NCBI GenBank assembly: GCA_947502765.1
Contig: CANNBA010000011.1
Location: 18,876-82,875, forward strand
Source: BACL11 sp945865535
GTDB taxonomy: Bacteria > Bacteroidota > Bacteroidia > Flavobacteriales > BACL11
Length of the DNA: 64,000 nt
Reading direction: 5' to 3'
This document shows, one piece after another, positions 9,683 through 18,197 of the stretch. A model generated the notes under the pieces. That model ran no database searches, was not told the DNA's origin, and saw only the letters and a list, made by a program, of their open reading frames with translations. The number at the start of each line of letters is the position of its first letter. Position 1 is the first letter of the stretch. Position numbers and translations under genes: made by a program.

Positions 9683-10855
9683 ATGAAGAAGATAATAGGA
9701 ATAATTAGTGCATCAGTATTAACGCTTAACGTATTTGCTCAAGATCCATCTTATGATGAATTAACAGGAGGACTAAATACCATTACAACTGCAGTGCCAT
9801 TTTTGTTAATTGCTCCTGACTCTAGGTCAGGCGCTATGGGAGATGTTGGAGTAGCTACTAGCCCTGATGCAAATTCTATGCATTGGAATCCTGCAAAATT
9901 AGCTTTTACTTCAGAAGATATAGGTGCTTCAATATCCTATGTCCCATGGTTAAGAGCATTAGTTCCTGATATTAATTTGTCATATATTACAGGTTATAAA
10001 AAGCTAGATGATAATCAAGCTGTTGGTTTGGAAATGCGATATTTTTCATTAGGAGATATTACTTTTACGGACATAGTAGGTACTACAATCGGACAATACA
10101 GGCCGCATGAATTTGCATTAGGAGGTTCTTATGCTAGAAAGTTGTCTGATCAGTTTTCATTGGCTATTTCAGGAAGATACATTTATTCTAATCTTACAGG
10201 AGGACAATCTGCAGGAGGAATTGAAACAGTTGCCGGCCAATCAATTGCTTCAGACTTAGCGGGGTTTTATACTAAACCCGTAAGGATGGGAGGACAGGAT
10301 ATTGATTTAGCTGTTGGTTTAAATATTTCAAATATTGGTAGTAAAGTTTCATATACTGAAACCTCAATTAGAGACTTCATCCCTATTAATATGAGATTAG
10401 GAACGGCATTAGGCGCTGATATTGACGACTATAATAAAATTTCTTTGGCAATTGATATGAATAAATTACTGGTACCAACACCACCTATAACTGATAATGG
10501 TGAAATTGTTTCAGGCAAAGATTCTGATGTTGGTGTGGTTTCAGGAATATTTCAATCATTTGGTGATGCCCCAGGAGGCTATAAAGAGGAATTCAGAGAA
10601 ATTAACTATTCAGTTGGTTCAGAGTATTGGTATAACGATCAGTTTGCTATCAGAGCGGGTTATTTCTTTGAACACGATACTAAAGGAGGTAGAAAATTCT
10701 TTACATTCGGGTCTGGAGTAAAGTATAGTGCATTTATTCTTGATTTTTCATATCTTGTAAATGCTTCAACTGATGCTGGAGCGACTAATCCTTTAGCAAA
10801 TACCATGCGTTTTTCTATGACATGGAATTTTGGAGCAATGAAAGAAATGAACTAA
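9683..10855 (+). CDS. porV: Type IX secretion outer-membrane shuttle protein PorV
   Basis: PorV (also called LptO) is a FadL-like 14-strand beta-barrel that picks up cargo at the type IX translocon and carries it to the PorU sortase. The 390-residue protein has a signal peptide ending at about residue 19 ('LNVFAQ') and the PorV-typical start of the mature part, including 'TAVPFLLIAPDSRSGAMGDVGVAT' (split by eye), then repeated amphipathic strands to a C-terminal 'FSMTWNFG'. Gene order porU-porV with gldJ nearby agrees with other Flavobacteriales. ispF begins three bases after the stop. Confidence 0.95.
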   Translation: MKKIIGIISASVLTLNVFAQDPSYDELTGGLNTITTAVPFLLIAPDSRSGAMGDVGVATSPDANSMHWNPAKLAFTSEDIGASISYVPWLRALVPDINLSYITGYKKLDDNQAVGLEMRYFSLGDITFTDIVGTTIGQYRPHEFALGGSYARKLSDQFSLAISGRYIYSNLTGGQSAGGIETVAGQSIASDLAGFYTKPVRMGGQDIDLAVGLNISNIGSKVSYTETSIRDFIPINMRLGTALGADIDDYNKISLAIDMNKLLVPTPPITDNGEIVSGKDSDVGVVSGIFQSFGDAPGGYKEEFREINYSVGSEYWYNDQFAIRAGYFFEHDTKGGRKFFTFGSGVKYSAFILDFSYLVNASTDAGATNPLANTMRFSMTWNFGAMKEMN

Positions 10856-10858
10856 TCA

Positions 10859-11338
10859 ATGAAAATTAGAGTAGGTTTTGGTTTTGATGTCCACCAATTA
10901 AAAGAAGGTTTAGACTTTTGGTTAGGCGGGATTATGGTTCCTCATACCAAAGGTGGTTTGGGCCATTCGGATGCTGATGTTTTAATACACTCTATTTGTG
11001 ATGCCTTATTGGGTGCTGCCAATTTGGGCGATATAGGCAAACACTTTCCTGATACAGATCTGAAATACAAAGCAATTGACAGTAAGATTCTTTTATCTTC
11101 AGTTATGAAACTTATTAGAGAAGAAGGTTATGAATTAGGAAATATTGATTCTACTATTTGCTTGCAAACACCGAAAATAGGGTCTTATATTTCTCAGATG
11201 CAGAAAGTTTTGGCTTCTTGTATGGGAGTTGATAAAGATCTGATTTCTATTAAAGCAACTACAACCGAAGGACTAAGTTTTGTAGGCAGAGAAGAGGGTA
11301 TTTCTGCTTATGCAAGTGTTCTTATTACTAAAGCCTAA
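10859..11338 (+). CDS. ispF: 2-C-methyl-D-erythritol 2,4-cyclodiphosphate synthase
   Basis: IspF makes the cyclic diphosphate of the MEP isoprenoid pathway in the cytoplasm. Length (159 residues) is normal. The metal ligands are visible: Asp10 and His12 in 'FGFDVHQ' and His44 in 'SDADVLIHS'. 'GDIGKHFPDTD' and the C-terminal 'KATTTEGLSFVGREEGI' are family signatures. It starts three bases after porV, so it is likely cotranscribed with porU-porV although its function is unrelated. It overlaps the stop of the convergent DUF4442 gene by four bases. Confidence 0.97.
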   Translation: MKIRVGFGFDVHQLKEGLDFWLGGIMVPHTKGGLGHSDADVLIHSICDALLGAANLGDIGKHFPDTDLKYKAIDSKILLSSVMKLIREEGYELGNIDSTICLQTPKIGSYISQMQKVLASCMGVDKDLISIKATTTEGLSFVGREEGISAYASVLITKA

Positions 11339-11814
11339 AACCCTAATTTTTCATTTCTTGTGTCATCCCTAAGATAGACCTGCATTTTTGCTCTTGCACA
11401 AACAACACCTTTTTTATTGATTGCCTCAACAGTGTGCCAAATTTCAAATTTTCCTTTTTCATTTAAAGTGTTTTCAGCAAGATGGATATCTTCTTTAGTG
11501 ATTTTAAAATCAAGTTTTAAAGTACTATCTGCTGGTTTTAGGTATTGTATTTCTGCTGACTTTAGCCAGATAATTAGTTTTCTTTTTTTATTAGCAAAGA
11601 TGTGATAGTACATAGTAGGAAAATAAGGATCACAAGCCGAGAAAATACTGCCTCCAAAAATAGTTTTACGAAAATTAATATTAAATAAGGCTCTTCTAAG
11701 AACCACTTTCATTTCTAAAAAATCATCAGAAATTTCTTTCAGTACGATTCTATTAAATAATAATGGAGGAAAAATATTTAAAACAAATTTGATAACAAAT
11801 CTTGGTATTTTCAT
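11335..11814 (-). CDS. DUF4442 family (hotdog-fold) protein
   Basis: A protein of about 159 residues resembling DUF4442, a family related to acyl-CoA thioesterases with the hotdog fold; 'FSACDPYFPTMYY' in the middle is the recognisable part. No substrate is known to me. The ATG at 11814 is chosen because a TATTTTTG promoter box lies only four bases upstream; a TTG at 11853 would add 13 residues but would lie upstream of that box. Function beyond the fold assignment is inference. Confidence 0.75.
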   Translation of the reverse strand: MKIPRFVIKFVLNIFPPLLFNRIVLKEISDDFLEMKVVLRRALFNINFRKTIFGGSIFSACDPYFPTMYYHIFANKKRKLIIWLKSAEIQYLKPADSTLKLDFKITKEDIHLAENTLNEKGKFEIWHTVEAINKKGVVCARAKMQVYLRDDTRNEKLGF

Positions 11815-11896
11815 GTTGCAAAAATAATTAATTGCTGTATAAATTCTTTTCAAATTGAATATTTTATACTTTTACATCAAATAAAAAAACATAAAA

Positions 11897-12511
11897 ATGA
11901 GGAATTACATCACAGAATTTATAGGTACATTTTTTTTAGTACTTACAATAGGGCTTACTAGAGAACCTGTCTATATAGGAGTAATGCTAATGGCAATGGT
12001 TTATATGGGCGGTCATATATCTGGGGCTCATTATAATCCAGCAGTAAGTATAGCTATGATATATAGAGGCTTACTTACCACTAAAGAAGCTATTAAGTAT
12101 ATCCTTTCTCAATTAGCTGGTGCCTTTTTAGCAGCATTAACAGTTAATTGGTTTATAGGTGATGTTATGCAAGTTGCACCAAGCAATACAGCTTCTGTTA
12201 TGCAAATTCTTGCAGTAGAAGCTATTTTTACTTTTGCTCTTATGTTAGTAATTTTAAATGTTGCTACTCATCCAAAAACAGCAGGAAATTCCTATTATGG
12301 TTTAGCTATTGGATTTACGATAATGGCAGCAGCATTTGCTGGCGGAGGAATTTCAGGAGGTGTTTATAATCCAGCTGTTGGAACAGGCCCCATATTAGTT
12401 GATGTAATACTAGGAGATGGCAAGACCTTAGCTAACTTATGGTATTATTTTGTTGGACCAATATTTGGGGCAATGGCAGCTACTTGTGTGTATGAATTTA
12501 CTCTGGACTAA
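11897..12511 (+). CDS. Aquaporin-like MIP family channel
   Basis: Membrane channel of 204 residues with six predicted transmembrane segments and the two NPA loops of the MIP family: 'HYNPAVS' (Asn47) and 'VYNPAVG' (Asn158). It should pass water or a small neutral solute across the inner membrane. Unusually, the residue after the second NPA is Val161, where classical aquaporins and glycerol facilitators have the arginine of the selectivity filter. Selectivity is therefore uncertain. It stands alone, with a weak TATACTTTTA box upstream, and converges on tpx with a five-base gap. Confidence 0.85.
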   Translation: MRNYITEFIGTFFLVLTIGLTREPVYIGVMLMAMVYMGGHISGAHYNPAVSIAMIYRGLLTTKEAIKYILSQLAGAFLAALTVNWFIGDVMQVAPSNTASVMQILAVEAIFTFALMLVILNVATHPKTAGNSYYGLAIGFTIMAAAFAGGGISGGVYNPAVGTGPILVDVILGDGKTLANLWYYFVGPIFGAMAATCVYEFTLD

Positions 12512-12516
12512 GTTAT

Positions 12517-13014
12517 TTATAATACAGCTAAAGCAGCTTCATAGTTAGGTTCTGACCCTATTTCTGGAACTTGCTCAGTGTATACTACTTTATGATTTTC
12601 ATCAAGAACAATAATGCATCTTGATAAAAGATTAGCAAATTTCCCTTCTAAAATAGTTAATTCATAATCTTTTCCAAATTTACCAGATACAAAGTCTGAT
12701 AATGTAATAACATTTTCTATTCCTTCAGCTCCACAGAATCTCTTTTGGGCAAAGGGCAAATCTCTTGAAATACAAAGCACCTTAGTATTAGAAAGGCTTG
12801 TCGCTTTGGCATTAAAATTTCTTACAGAACTAGCACAAACTCCTGTCTCGATAGAAGGAAAAATATTCATTACAACCCTTACCCCCTTAAAATCATTTAG
12901 GGTTATATCTTGCAAATCGTTTCCTATTAGCAAAAAATCTTTTGCGGCTTCACCAATTTTTGGCAAATTACCTAATGTTTTTGTTGGATTATTTGATAAA
13001 GTAATGTTAGCCAT
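12517..13014 (-). CDS. tpx: Thiol peroxidase Tpx
   Basis: An atypical 2-Cys peroxiredoxin that reduces hydrogen and lipid peroxides with thioredoxin. Length (165) and Cys spacing match the Tpx family: peroxidatic Cys60 in 'PSIETGVCASS' and resolving Cys94 in 'KRFCGAEG'. 'CISRDLPFAQ' is also typical. The gene appears to be a single unit with its own promoter (TAGATTTG at 13046-13053). Confidence 0.96.
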   Translation of the reverse strand: MANITLSNNPTKTLGNLPKIGEAAKDFLLIGNDLQDITLNDFKGVRVVMNIFPSIETGVCASSVRNFNAKATSLSNTKVLCISRDLPFAQKRFCGAEGIENVITLSDFVSGKFGKDYELTILEGKFANLLSRCIIVLDENHKVVYTEQVPEIGSEPNYEAALAVL

Positions 13015-13045
13015 AGTCTATTTTTTATGATTATTAAATTGGGAG

Positions 13046-13053
13046 CAAATCTA
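13046..13053 (-). promoter_or_regulatory. tpx promoter -7 box
   Basis: TAGATTTG on the minus strand fits TAnnTTTG and gives a leader of roughly 25 bases before the tpx ATG at 13014. Confidence 0.6.
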
Positions 13054-13071
13054 CATTAAATCAAACAAGAA

Positions 13072-13599
13072 TCATATTTTTGAAATAATAAAATCAGCCC
13101 TTTGTTTAATTGAAAGTTTAGGCACTTCTACTAATTCATAGCTTTGAGATTTGTAAGTGCTTATAATAGAGATCTCAATCTTTTTAGCGGATGCTATATT
13201 TTCTGTTCTTTCACTATCATTTTCATAAATCTCTTGCCAGATAGGTGTGTAAAAAACGGTTCTATTAAAATTACATTTTTTAATATCTTCAAGAATTTGT
13301 ACTGTGACTTCTAAATTATTTAATCTTAAGTATGCAATACAGTCAATGGCACTTCTATCAAAGAAGCAAATGCCATCTTCCGCACTTGTTAAATATTGCT
13401 CGGTGCGCATATTTGCAATTTTATTTTCAAAAGCAATTTGATTTCTCCAGGGAAGAATTTCGCCTCCATTTTTTATTTGTTCAGCAATAACTTCTCGTGA
13501 GTTTTCATCAATACAGTGAAATCCTCTTTTTTTTAACTCATTAATAATGGCCGTTTTTCCTGTTCCAGGAGCTCCAGTAATTATGTATTTTTGATTCAT
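13072..13599 (-). CDS. Small AAA-type ATP/GTP-binding protein
   Basis: A 175-residue P-loop NTPase with Walker A 'GAPGTGKT' at residues 9-16 and a probable Walker B 'ICFFDRS' near residue 77. It resembles the AAA_28 family of small predicted ATPases/kinases. The specific substrate is unknown. It abuts the upstream ZIP transporter gene with no gap (start and stop codons adjacent), so it is the last gene of a run beginning with the ung fusion gene. Confidence 0.75.
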   Translation of the reverse strand: MNQKYIITGAPGTGKTAIINELKKRGFHCIDENSREVIAEQIKNGGEILPWRNQIAFENKIANMRTEQYLTSAEDGICFFDRSAIDCIAYLRLNNLEVTVQILEDIKKCNFNRTVFYTPIWQEIYENDSERTENIASAKKIEISIISTYKSQSYELVEVPKLSIKQRADFIISKI

Positions 13600-14295
13600 C
13601 TACAAACTCAAAACAGCAATAAATGCTGCAATAATTATAGCGAGCACTTTTTGCATACTGAATTTGTGGCCGTTACTACTTTCAAATAAAATAGTAGTAG
13701 AGATATGTAAGAAAATGCCAACTACAATTGCCATAATTTCGTTTTGGTAATTTGCAAGCCCTATAAATACATCGCCAGCAAAAACACCTAAAGGCGACAT
13801 AAGACCAAACAATAAGATTAAAATGTAGGCCTTTTTCTTTGAGATATTTGATTGCAAGAAGAATGTCATAAGCACAATAGAAACAGGCAAATTGTGTAAG
13901 ACTATACCTGTAAGTAAAGCATTGTGCGCATGATCGTCTAAGTGACCTGCTAAAGGCATTCCTTCTAATAAAGCATGTAAGCAAAGACTGATTAATACCG
14001 AAAATGGAATTACATTGCTCTTATGAAAATGACCGTGTTCTATCCCTTGTGAAAAATATTCTAATAAAATTTGGATTAGAAAACCAGCCAAAATAAAAAT
14101 CCCAATATTATTTGAAGGATTGTTGCTAAATAATTCGGGAATCAAATGAAGTACGCTTACCGCTAAAAGATAAGCCCCGCTAAAAGTGAGTAGCAATTGT
14201 AGAATTTTACTTTTTTTGATGTTGAATAGGTCAACAATAATTGCTCCAGTTAGTACTGATAAAAATAAAATTCCTAGTGTTAGTGGCGTGTTCAT
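13600..14295 (-). CDS. ZIP family divalent metal transporter
   Basis: Inner-membrane protein of 231 residues with about eight hydrophobic segments. A His-rich loop ('EHGHFHK', about residue 85) is followed by the ZIP signature helices 'LCLHALLEGMPLAGHLDDHAH' (one residue over limit avoided here as motif HALLEGMPLAGH) and 'GIVLHNLPVSIVLM'. These carry the His, Glu and Asp residues that bind zinc or iron. Such transporters usually bring metal into the cytoplasm. It overlaps the upstream methyltransferase by four bases (ATGA), so translation is coupled. Confidence 0.88.
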   Translation of the reverse strand: MNTPLTLGILFLSVLTGAIIVDLFNIKKSKILQLLLTFSGAYLLAVSVLHLIPELFSNNPSNNIGIFILAGFLIQILLEYFSQGIEHGHFHKSNVIPFSVLISLCLHALLEGMPLAGHLDDHAHNALLTGIVLHNLPVSIVLMTFFLQSNISKKKAYILILLFGLMSPLGVFAGDVFIGLANYQNEIMAIVVGIFLHISTTILFESSNGHKFSMQKVLAIIIAAFIAVLSL

Positions 14296-15014
14296 TTCTT
14301 ACAAATTAATATTAATCTATCAGAAGAAGTCGCATTAAAATCTTCCAATTTATAATTACCAAAGATATCAATAATTTTTAGCCCTGCATTGCTAATTAAG
14401 TTAGAAAAATCAGTTAAAGTTAATGCTTTTACCTTTTCTTGAAATTGATGATTTTTTCCATTATTTGCAAAAGCAATATCTTTTATAATATAATTGTTTT
14501 TAATACTTCTGTTAATTCTAAAAGTAACTCCATCAACTGTCTTTTTTTCAGAGTTTCTTAAGTTTTTAATTACTTTTTTAACATTCATAAAATCAATAAT
14601 TAGAATTCCTTCTTGCTTTAGATTTAAAGTCATTGCATTTATGGCTTTTTGTTCATCTTCATACTTTTCAAAATAACCAAAAGAGGTGAATAGATTTGTG
14701 ACTATATCAAAGTTGTTTTTTTGAAAGACTTTACGCATATCATGTACTGCAAATAGCAAAGTTTCATTTTCATCTTTCTTGGCACTATTGATACTGCTTT
14801 GTGATAAATCAATACCCACAACATCCATGCCTTTTTTGTTAAAATAATTAGCATGCCTACCTTTTCCACAAGCAATATCTAGGAGTTTGCTTTGCTTTGG
14901 AATTTGTAAATGAGATACTAAATTGTCAATAAAAAATTCTGCTTCTTTCCCATCTCTATTTTTATAGAGTATGTGATAATAAGGAGAGTCAAACCAATTT
15001 ACAAACCAACTCAT
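14292..15014 (-). CDS. Class I SAM-dependent methyltransferase
   Basis: A 240-residue protein with the Rossmann-fold methyltransferase motif I 'LLDIACGKGRH' (about residues 41-51), acidic 'VVGIDLS' for ribose binding and 'FDIVTNLFTSFGYF' as motif IV. The substrate is unknown; the pattern is that of the general methyltransf_25/11 families. It sits between rlmB and the ZIP gene in a tight operon. Confidence 0.82.
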   Translation of the reverse strand: MSWFVNWFDSPYYHILYKNRDGKEAEFFIDNLVSHLQIPKQSKLLDIACGKGRHANYFNKKGMDVVGIDLSQSSINSAKKDENETLLFAVHDMRKVFQKNNFDIVTNLFTSFGYFEKYEDEQKAINAMTLNLKQEGILIIDFMNVKKVIKNLRNSEKKTVDGVTFRINRSIKNNYIIKDIAFANNGKNHQFQEKVKALTLTDFSNLISNAGLKIIDIFGNYKLEDFNATSSDRLILICKK

Positions 15015-15028
15015 AATTGTGGGTTTAG

Positions 15029-15781
15029 TTATTTTCTCTGTCTTATTGCTTCATACAAAATAATTCCAGTTGCCACTGAAACATTTAATGAGGCAATCTT
15101 CCCAAGCATAGGAATTTTTGCTCTAGCATCACTCATTTTTAAAAATTCAGGCGAAATTCCATCTTCTTCTGATCCTATAATAATAGCAGTAGGAGGCGTA
15201 TAATCGGGTTTGTACATATTATCCTGAGTTTTTTCAGTACAAGCAATCAGTTGTATTCCACTATCTTTCATAAATTGTAAAGAGAGTTTTAAATTCCAAG
15301 TTCGGCAAACCGTAATTCTATGAAGCGCTCCAGCTGAGGTTTTTATAGCATCTGCATTAATTGCAGCCGCATTTTGTTCAGGAATTAAAATAGTATCAAC
15401 CCCAGCACATTCGGCCGTTCTGGCAATTGCTCCAAAATTTCTAATATCAGTAATCCTGTCTAAAACTAAAATTAGAGGATTTTTTCCCTCTTCATATAAA
15501 GAAGGAATAACATCTTCAATATTGTGAAAGTCAATTGGAGAGATAAAGGCAAAAACGCCTTGATGATTTTTCTTTGTGAGGCGGTTTATTTTCTCTAAAG
15601 GAACATGTTTGTAATTGATTCTTTTGAGCCGAACTAATTTCCAGAGTTCTGCAAATAAATCGTTGTGCAATCCTTTTTGAATAAATAATTTGTCAATAGT
15701 TTTTTCCGCTTGAATTGCTTCAATTATAGAGCGAATTCCAAAAATATAGTTTTCTTCTTCTTTTTCTTCTTGTTTATTCAT
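15029..15781 (-). CDS. rlmB: 23S rRNA (guanosine-2'-O-)-methyltransferase, TrmH/RlmB family
   Basis: A SPOUT-class RNA methyltransferase of 250 residues. The N-terminal part ('FGIRSIIEAIQAEKTIDKLF') is the SpoU substrate-binding domain. The C-terminal half has the three knot motifs: 'LDRITDIRNFGAIARTAE', 'IIIGSEEDGIS' and 'IPMLGKIASLNVSVATGI'. This family member most likely methylates G2251 of 23S rRNA, although other TrmH-family targets cannot be excluded. ATG at 15781 is used; a TTG one codon upstream is less likely. It follows the ung fusion gene by 16 bases. Confidence 0.88.
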   Translation of the reverse strand: MNKQEEKEEENYIFGIRSIIEAIQAEKTIDKLFIQKGLHNDLFAELWKLVRLKRINYKHVPLEKINRLTKKNHQGVFAFISPIDFHNIEDVIPSLYEEGKNPLILVLDRITDIRNFGAIARTAECAGVDTILIPEQNAAAINADAIKTSAGALHRITVCRTWNLKLSLQFMKDSGIQLIACTEKTQDNMYKPDYTPPTAIIIGSEEDGISPEFLKMSDARAKIPMLGKIASLNVSVATGIILYEAIRQRK

Positions 15782-15797
15782 CAAGATATTTTTTGAA

Positions 15798-17021
15798 TTA
15801 TAAAATTAGGACCAAAGTACCAACTTTTACTATCTTGAACAAATCAATTACGTCTTTATTTTTCATTCTTATACAGCCGTGTGATGCTGGCGTTGCTAAT
15901 CTTCCTTCTTCAGATGTGCCGTGAATATAAATGTAGCGTTTGTAAGAGTCAATCCCTTTGCCTTTATTTTTGTCTTGCTCTAGTGCTTCAAGCCAAAATA
16001 TTCTGCTGGTTATATCATCTGTTTTGCTTTTTGTGGTGTCATTATATATAGTAGCGATATCACCATAAAAAACTCTGCTTTTCATAATACCATTTGTTGG
16101 AGTTTTGGAGCCAAATTTAGATGCAACTCTATGCAATCCTATTGGAGTTTTATTGCTTCCTGATTTATTGCCAATACCGTAAGCTGATGATGAAATAGTG
16201 TAAGTTTTTATTACTTTCCCGTTTTTAATATGATGCATTTCTTGATTCTCAAAAGATATAAAAAGCAATTCATTAAAGTTTTCAGTAATGTAATTTTTAG
16301 CTTTTTTAATGATGTCATTTTGAGCAGAAATAGAAGTAGATATGCATAAGTTCCAATTAATTGGTTTGTGATTGTTTTTAATTAGTATTTTATTAGTTTT
16401 TGAAAAGTGTTTACATCCTAGAAATCCTCTGTAAGCTGATAATGGTGAGGGATGATTTGTTTTTAAGATGTAATGTTTTTTAGTATTGATTAATACTGAT
16501 TTTTTTTGAGCAAAAGCACCCCAAAGTAAAAAAATCAATCCATTCTTTTCTGATGATAATTTTGATATTACTGAATCGGTAAAATCTTCCCAAGCTAAAT
16601 ATTGATGCGATCCAGCTTCTTTTTCCCGCACAGTTAATGTTGCATTTAACAGCAGTACTCCTTGCTTTGCCCAGCTTTCTAAATTACCGTTTCTTGATAT
16701 TGGAATATTTAAATCTGATTGTAATTCTTTAAATATGTTGAGTAATGAAGGTGGTATTTTTTCCCCATTAGGAACTGAAAAAGCAAGTCCGTGAGCTTGT
16801 CCTTTTCCATGGTAAGGATCTTGTCCAATAATTACTACTTTAGTTTTCGAAAAAGAACAAAGTTTAAAAGCAGTAAAAACATTATCTTCTAAAGGAAAAA
16901 CACTATATTTTTCTCTCTCATTAGCAACAAATTGAGTTAATTCTTTAAATGATTCCTTTTGGAATTCATCTTTTAAAATAATATCCCAATCATTATTTAT
17001 TAATGGAGTTGTGTGTTTCAT
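15798..17021 (-). CDS. ung: Uracil-DNA glycosylase fused to an L,D-transpeptidase (YkuD) domain
   Basis: One uninterrupted frame of 407 residues holds two complete enzymes. Residues 1-225 are a family-1 uracil-DNA glycosylase: catalytic Asp68 in 'GQDPYHG', 'LLLNATLTVR', and 'HPSPLS' at 190-195, ending in 'KPINWNL', where Ung proteins normally stop. Residues from about 235 to 407 are a YkuD L,D-transpeptidase with 'IHGTSEEG' (His367) and 'SHGCIRM' (catalytic Cys383). Between them, 'LCISTSISAQND' looks like the tail of a signal peptide. The first domain works on cytoplasmic DNA, the second on periplasmic peptidoglycan, so the fusion is unexpected; an in-frame deletion joining two neighbours is the simplest explanation. 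The Ung half should be functional. Confidence 0.9.
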   Translation of the reverse strand: MKHTTPLINNDWDIILKDEFQKESFKELTQFVANEREKYSVFPLEDNVFTAFKLCSFSKTKVVIIGQDPYHGKGQAHGLAFSVPNGEKIPPSLLNIFKELQSDLNIPISRNGNLESWAKQGVLLLNATLTVREKEAGSHQYLAWEDFTDSVISKLSSEKNGLIFLLWGAFAQKKSVLINTKKHYILKTNHPSPLSAYRGFLGCKHFSKTNKILIKNNHKPINWNLCISTSISAQNDIIKKAKNYITENFNELLFISFENQEMHHIKNGKVIKTYTISSSAYGIGNKSGSNKTPIGLHRVASKFGSKTPTNGIMKSRVFYGDIATIYNDTTKSKTDDITSRIFWLEALEQDKNKGKGIDSYKRYIYIHGTSEEGRLATPASHGCIRMKNKDVIDLFKIVKVGTLVLIL

Positions 17022-17083
17022 TTTATTAACATTACAAAGATATAAACTATTGATAGTTTTTTTTCTTAGTCAAATTAAGTATG

Positions 17084-17091
17084 TATTTTTG
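17084..17091 (+). promoter_or_regulatory. Promoter -7 box for small lipoprotein-lipA
   Basis: TATTTTTG fits TAnnTTTG, 18 bases before the ATG at 17110. On the opposite strand a TATCTTTG box (about 17037-17044) precedes the ung fusion gene, so the two units diverge here. Confidence 0.55.
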
Positions 17092-17109
17092 CCAAAAAAT
17101 TACCATTTT

Positions 17110-17232
17110 ATGAAAAAATATATTTTCTGTTCTATTTTATTTTTTGCCATTTTATTAACCAGTTCTTGTAGTGTTTATAAAAAACCGTGTGAAGGAGTGG
17201 GGCAAATTAATACTAGCAAACCAAATTCATAA
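17110..17232 (+). CDS. Small lipoprotein of unknown function
   Basis: A 40-residue product beginning 'MKKYIFCSILFFAIL' with a lipoprotein signal and lipobox 'TSSC' (Cys at about residue 20), leaving a mature peptide of only about 20 residues with one further Cys. I do not recognise the family. The ATG at 17110 is chosen because it begins a textbook type II signal peptide and lies just after a promoter box. lipA begins 11 bases after the stop, so the two are probably cotranscribed. Confidence 0.6.
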   Translation: MKKYIFCSILFFAILLTSSCSVYKKPCEGVGQINTSKPNS

Positions 17233-17243
17233 ACTACTTCTGT

Positions 17244-18098
17244 TTGGAAGCTGTTGATAAAATAAGAAAGCCTAATTGGTTGAAGGTAAAATTACCTACT
17301 GGTGAAGCTTATAAAAATGTAAGAGGAATTACTAAGTCACATAATTTACATACTATATGTGAAAGCGGAAATTGTCCTAATATGGGAGAATGCTGGGGAG
17401 CAGGCACAGCTACTTTTATGATTTTAGGCAATATATGTACCCGTTCTTGCGGTTTTTGTAATGTAATGACCGGACGCCCATTAGCTGTTGATGTTTTAGA
17501 GCCAAAAAAAGTGGCTCAGTCCATAAAATTGATGAAAGTAAAACATGCAGTTATTACTTCAGTAGATCGTGATGACTTGGCAGATGGTGGAGCTAGTATT
17601 TGGGTAGAGACTATTAATGAGATTAGAAAAGCGAATCCCTCAACAACAATGGAGACTTTAATTCCTGATTTTAAAGGAAGATTAAAAGATATTCAGCCAA
17701 TTATTGATGCAGCCCCTGAGGTAGTTTCGCACAATATGGAAACAGTAAGAAGATTGACTAAAAAGGTAAGAATTCAAGCTAAATACGATAGAAGTTTAGA
17801 TACTTTAAGGTATTTGAATGAGGGAGGTATTAAAACTAAATCTGGAGTGATGTTAGGGCTTGGAGAAACAGAGCAGGAAATAGTAGAAACTATGCACGAC
17901 TTACGAGCAGTTGGAGTTTCTATACTCACTCTTGGTCAGTATTTACAACCTTCAAAAAAGCATTTACCCGTTGTTGAATTTATTACGCCTAAACAATTTG
18001 ATAAGTATAAAGAAATAGGCCTTTCTCTTGGATTCCAGCATGTTGAAAGTAGTCCTTTGGTAAGATCTTCTTATCATGCCGAAAAGCATATTCACTAG
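17244..18098 (+). CDS. lipA: Lipoyl synthase
   Basis: LipA is a radical-SAM enzyme that inserts two sulfurs into protein-bound octanoyl groups to make lipoate. Both iron-sulfur motifs are present: auxiliary cluster Cys39, Cys44, Cys50 (CX4CX5C) and radical-SAM Cys65, Cys69, Cys72 (CX3CX2C), plus the C-terminal 'VESSPLVRSSYHAEKH' with the cluster-binding 'RSSY' serine. No ATG exists near the expected N-terminus; TTG at 17244 gives the normal 284-residue length. lpdA, whose enzyme acts with lipoylated complexes, is elsewhere in the window (46147). Confidence 0.95.
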   Translation: MEAVDKIRKPNWLKVKLPTGEAYKNVRGITKSHNLHTICESGNCPNMGECWGAGTATFMILGNICTRSCGFCNVMTGRPLAVDVLEPKKVAQSIKLMKVKHAVITSVDRDDLADGGASIWVETINEIRKANPSTTMETLIPDFKGRLKDIQPIIDAAPEVVSHNMETVRRLTKKVRIQAKYDRSLDTLRYLNEGGIKTKSGVMLGLGETEQEIVETMHDLRAVGVSILTLGQYLQPSKKHLPVVEFITPKQFDKYKEIGLSLGFQHVESSPLVRSSYHAEKHIH

Positions 18099-18132
18099 TA
18101 AATCACCGAGTTTATAATTTTTTTTTAGTTTA

Positions 18133-18163
18133 TTGGTTTTTTTGCTGATAAAAGCTATATTTG
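18133..18163 (+). promoter_or_regulatory. Promoter of the M43 metalloprotease gene
   Basis: TTG at 18133-18135, 20 bases of spacer, then TATATTTG at 18156-18163, a good match to the Bacteroidota -33/-7 pattern. The leader to the ATG at 18198 would be about 28 bases. Confidence 0.6.
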
Positions 18164-18197
18164 TAACCTTAAATATTACAATAAAAATTCATTAGAT

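Noticed and set aside
16320..16380. Hydrophobic stretch (GTYAYLLLFLL) in another frame at the ung-transpeptidase junction, possibly a lost signal peptide after a frameshift
   Set aside because: No start codon precedes it in that frame (a TAA lies just upstream), and the in-frame CISTSISAQ already looks like a signal-peptide end. An in-frame deletion explains the data better.
17011..17109. Extended frame upstream of the small lipoprotein
   Set aside because: The extension covers the promoter region and overlaps the divergent ung start; the lipoprotein signal begins at ATG 17110.
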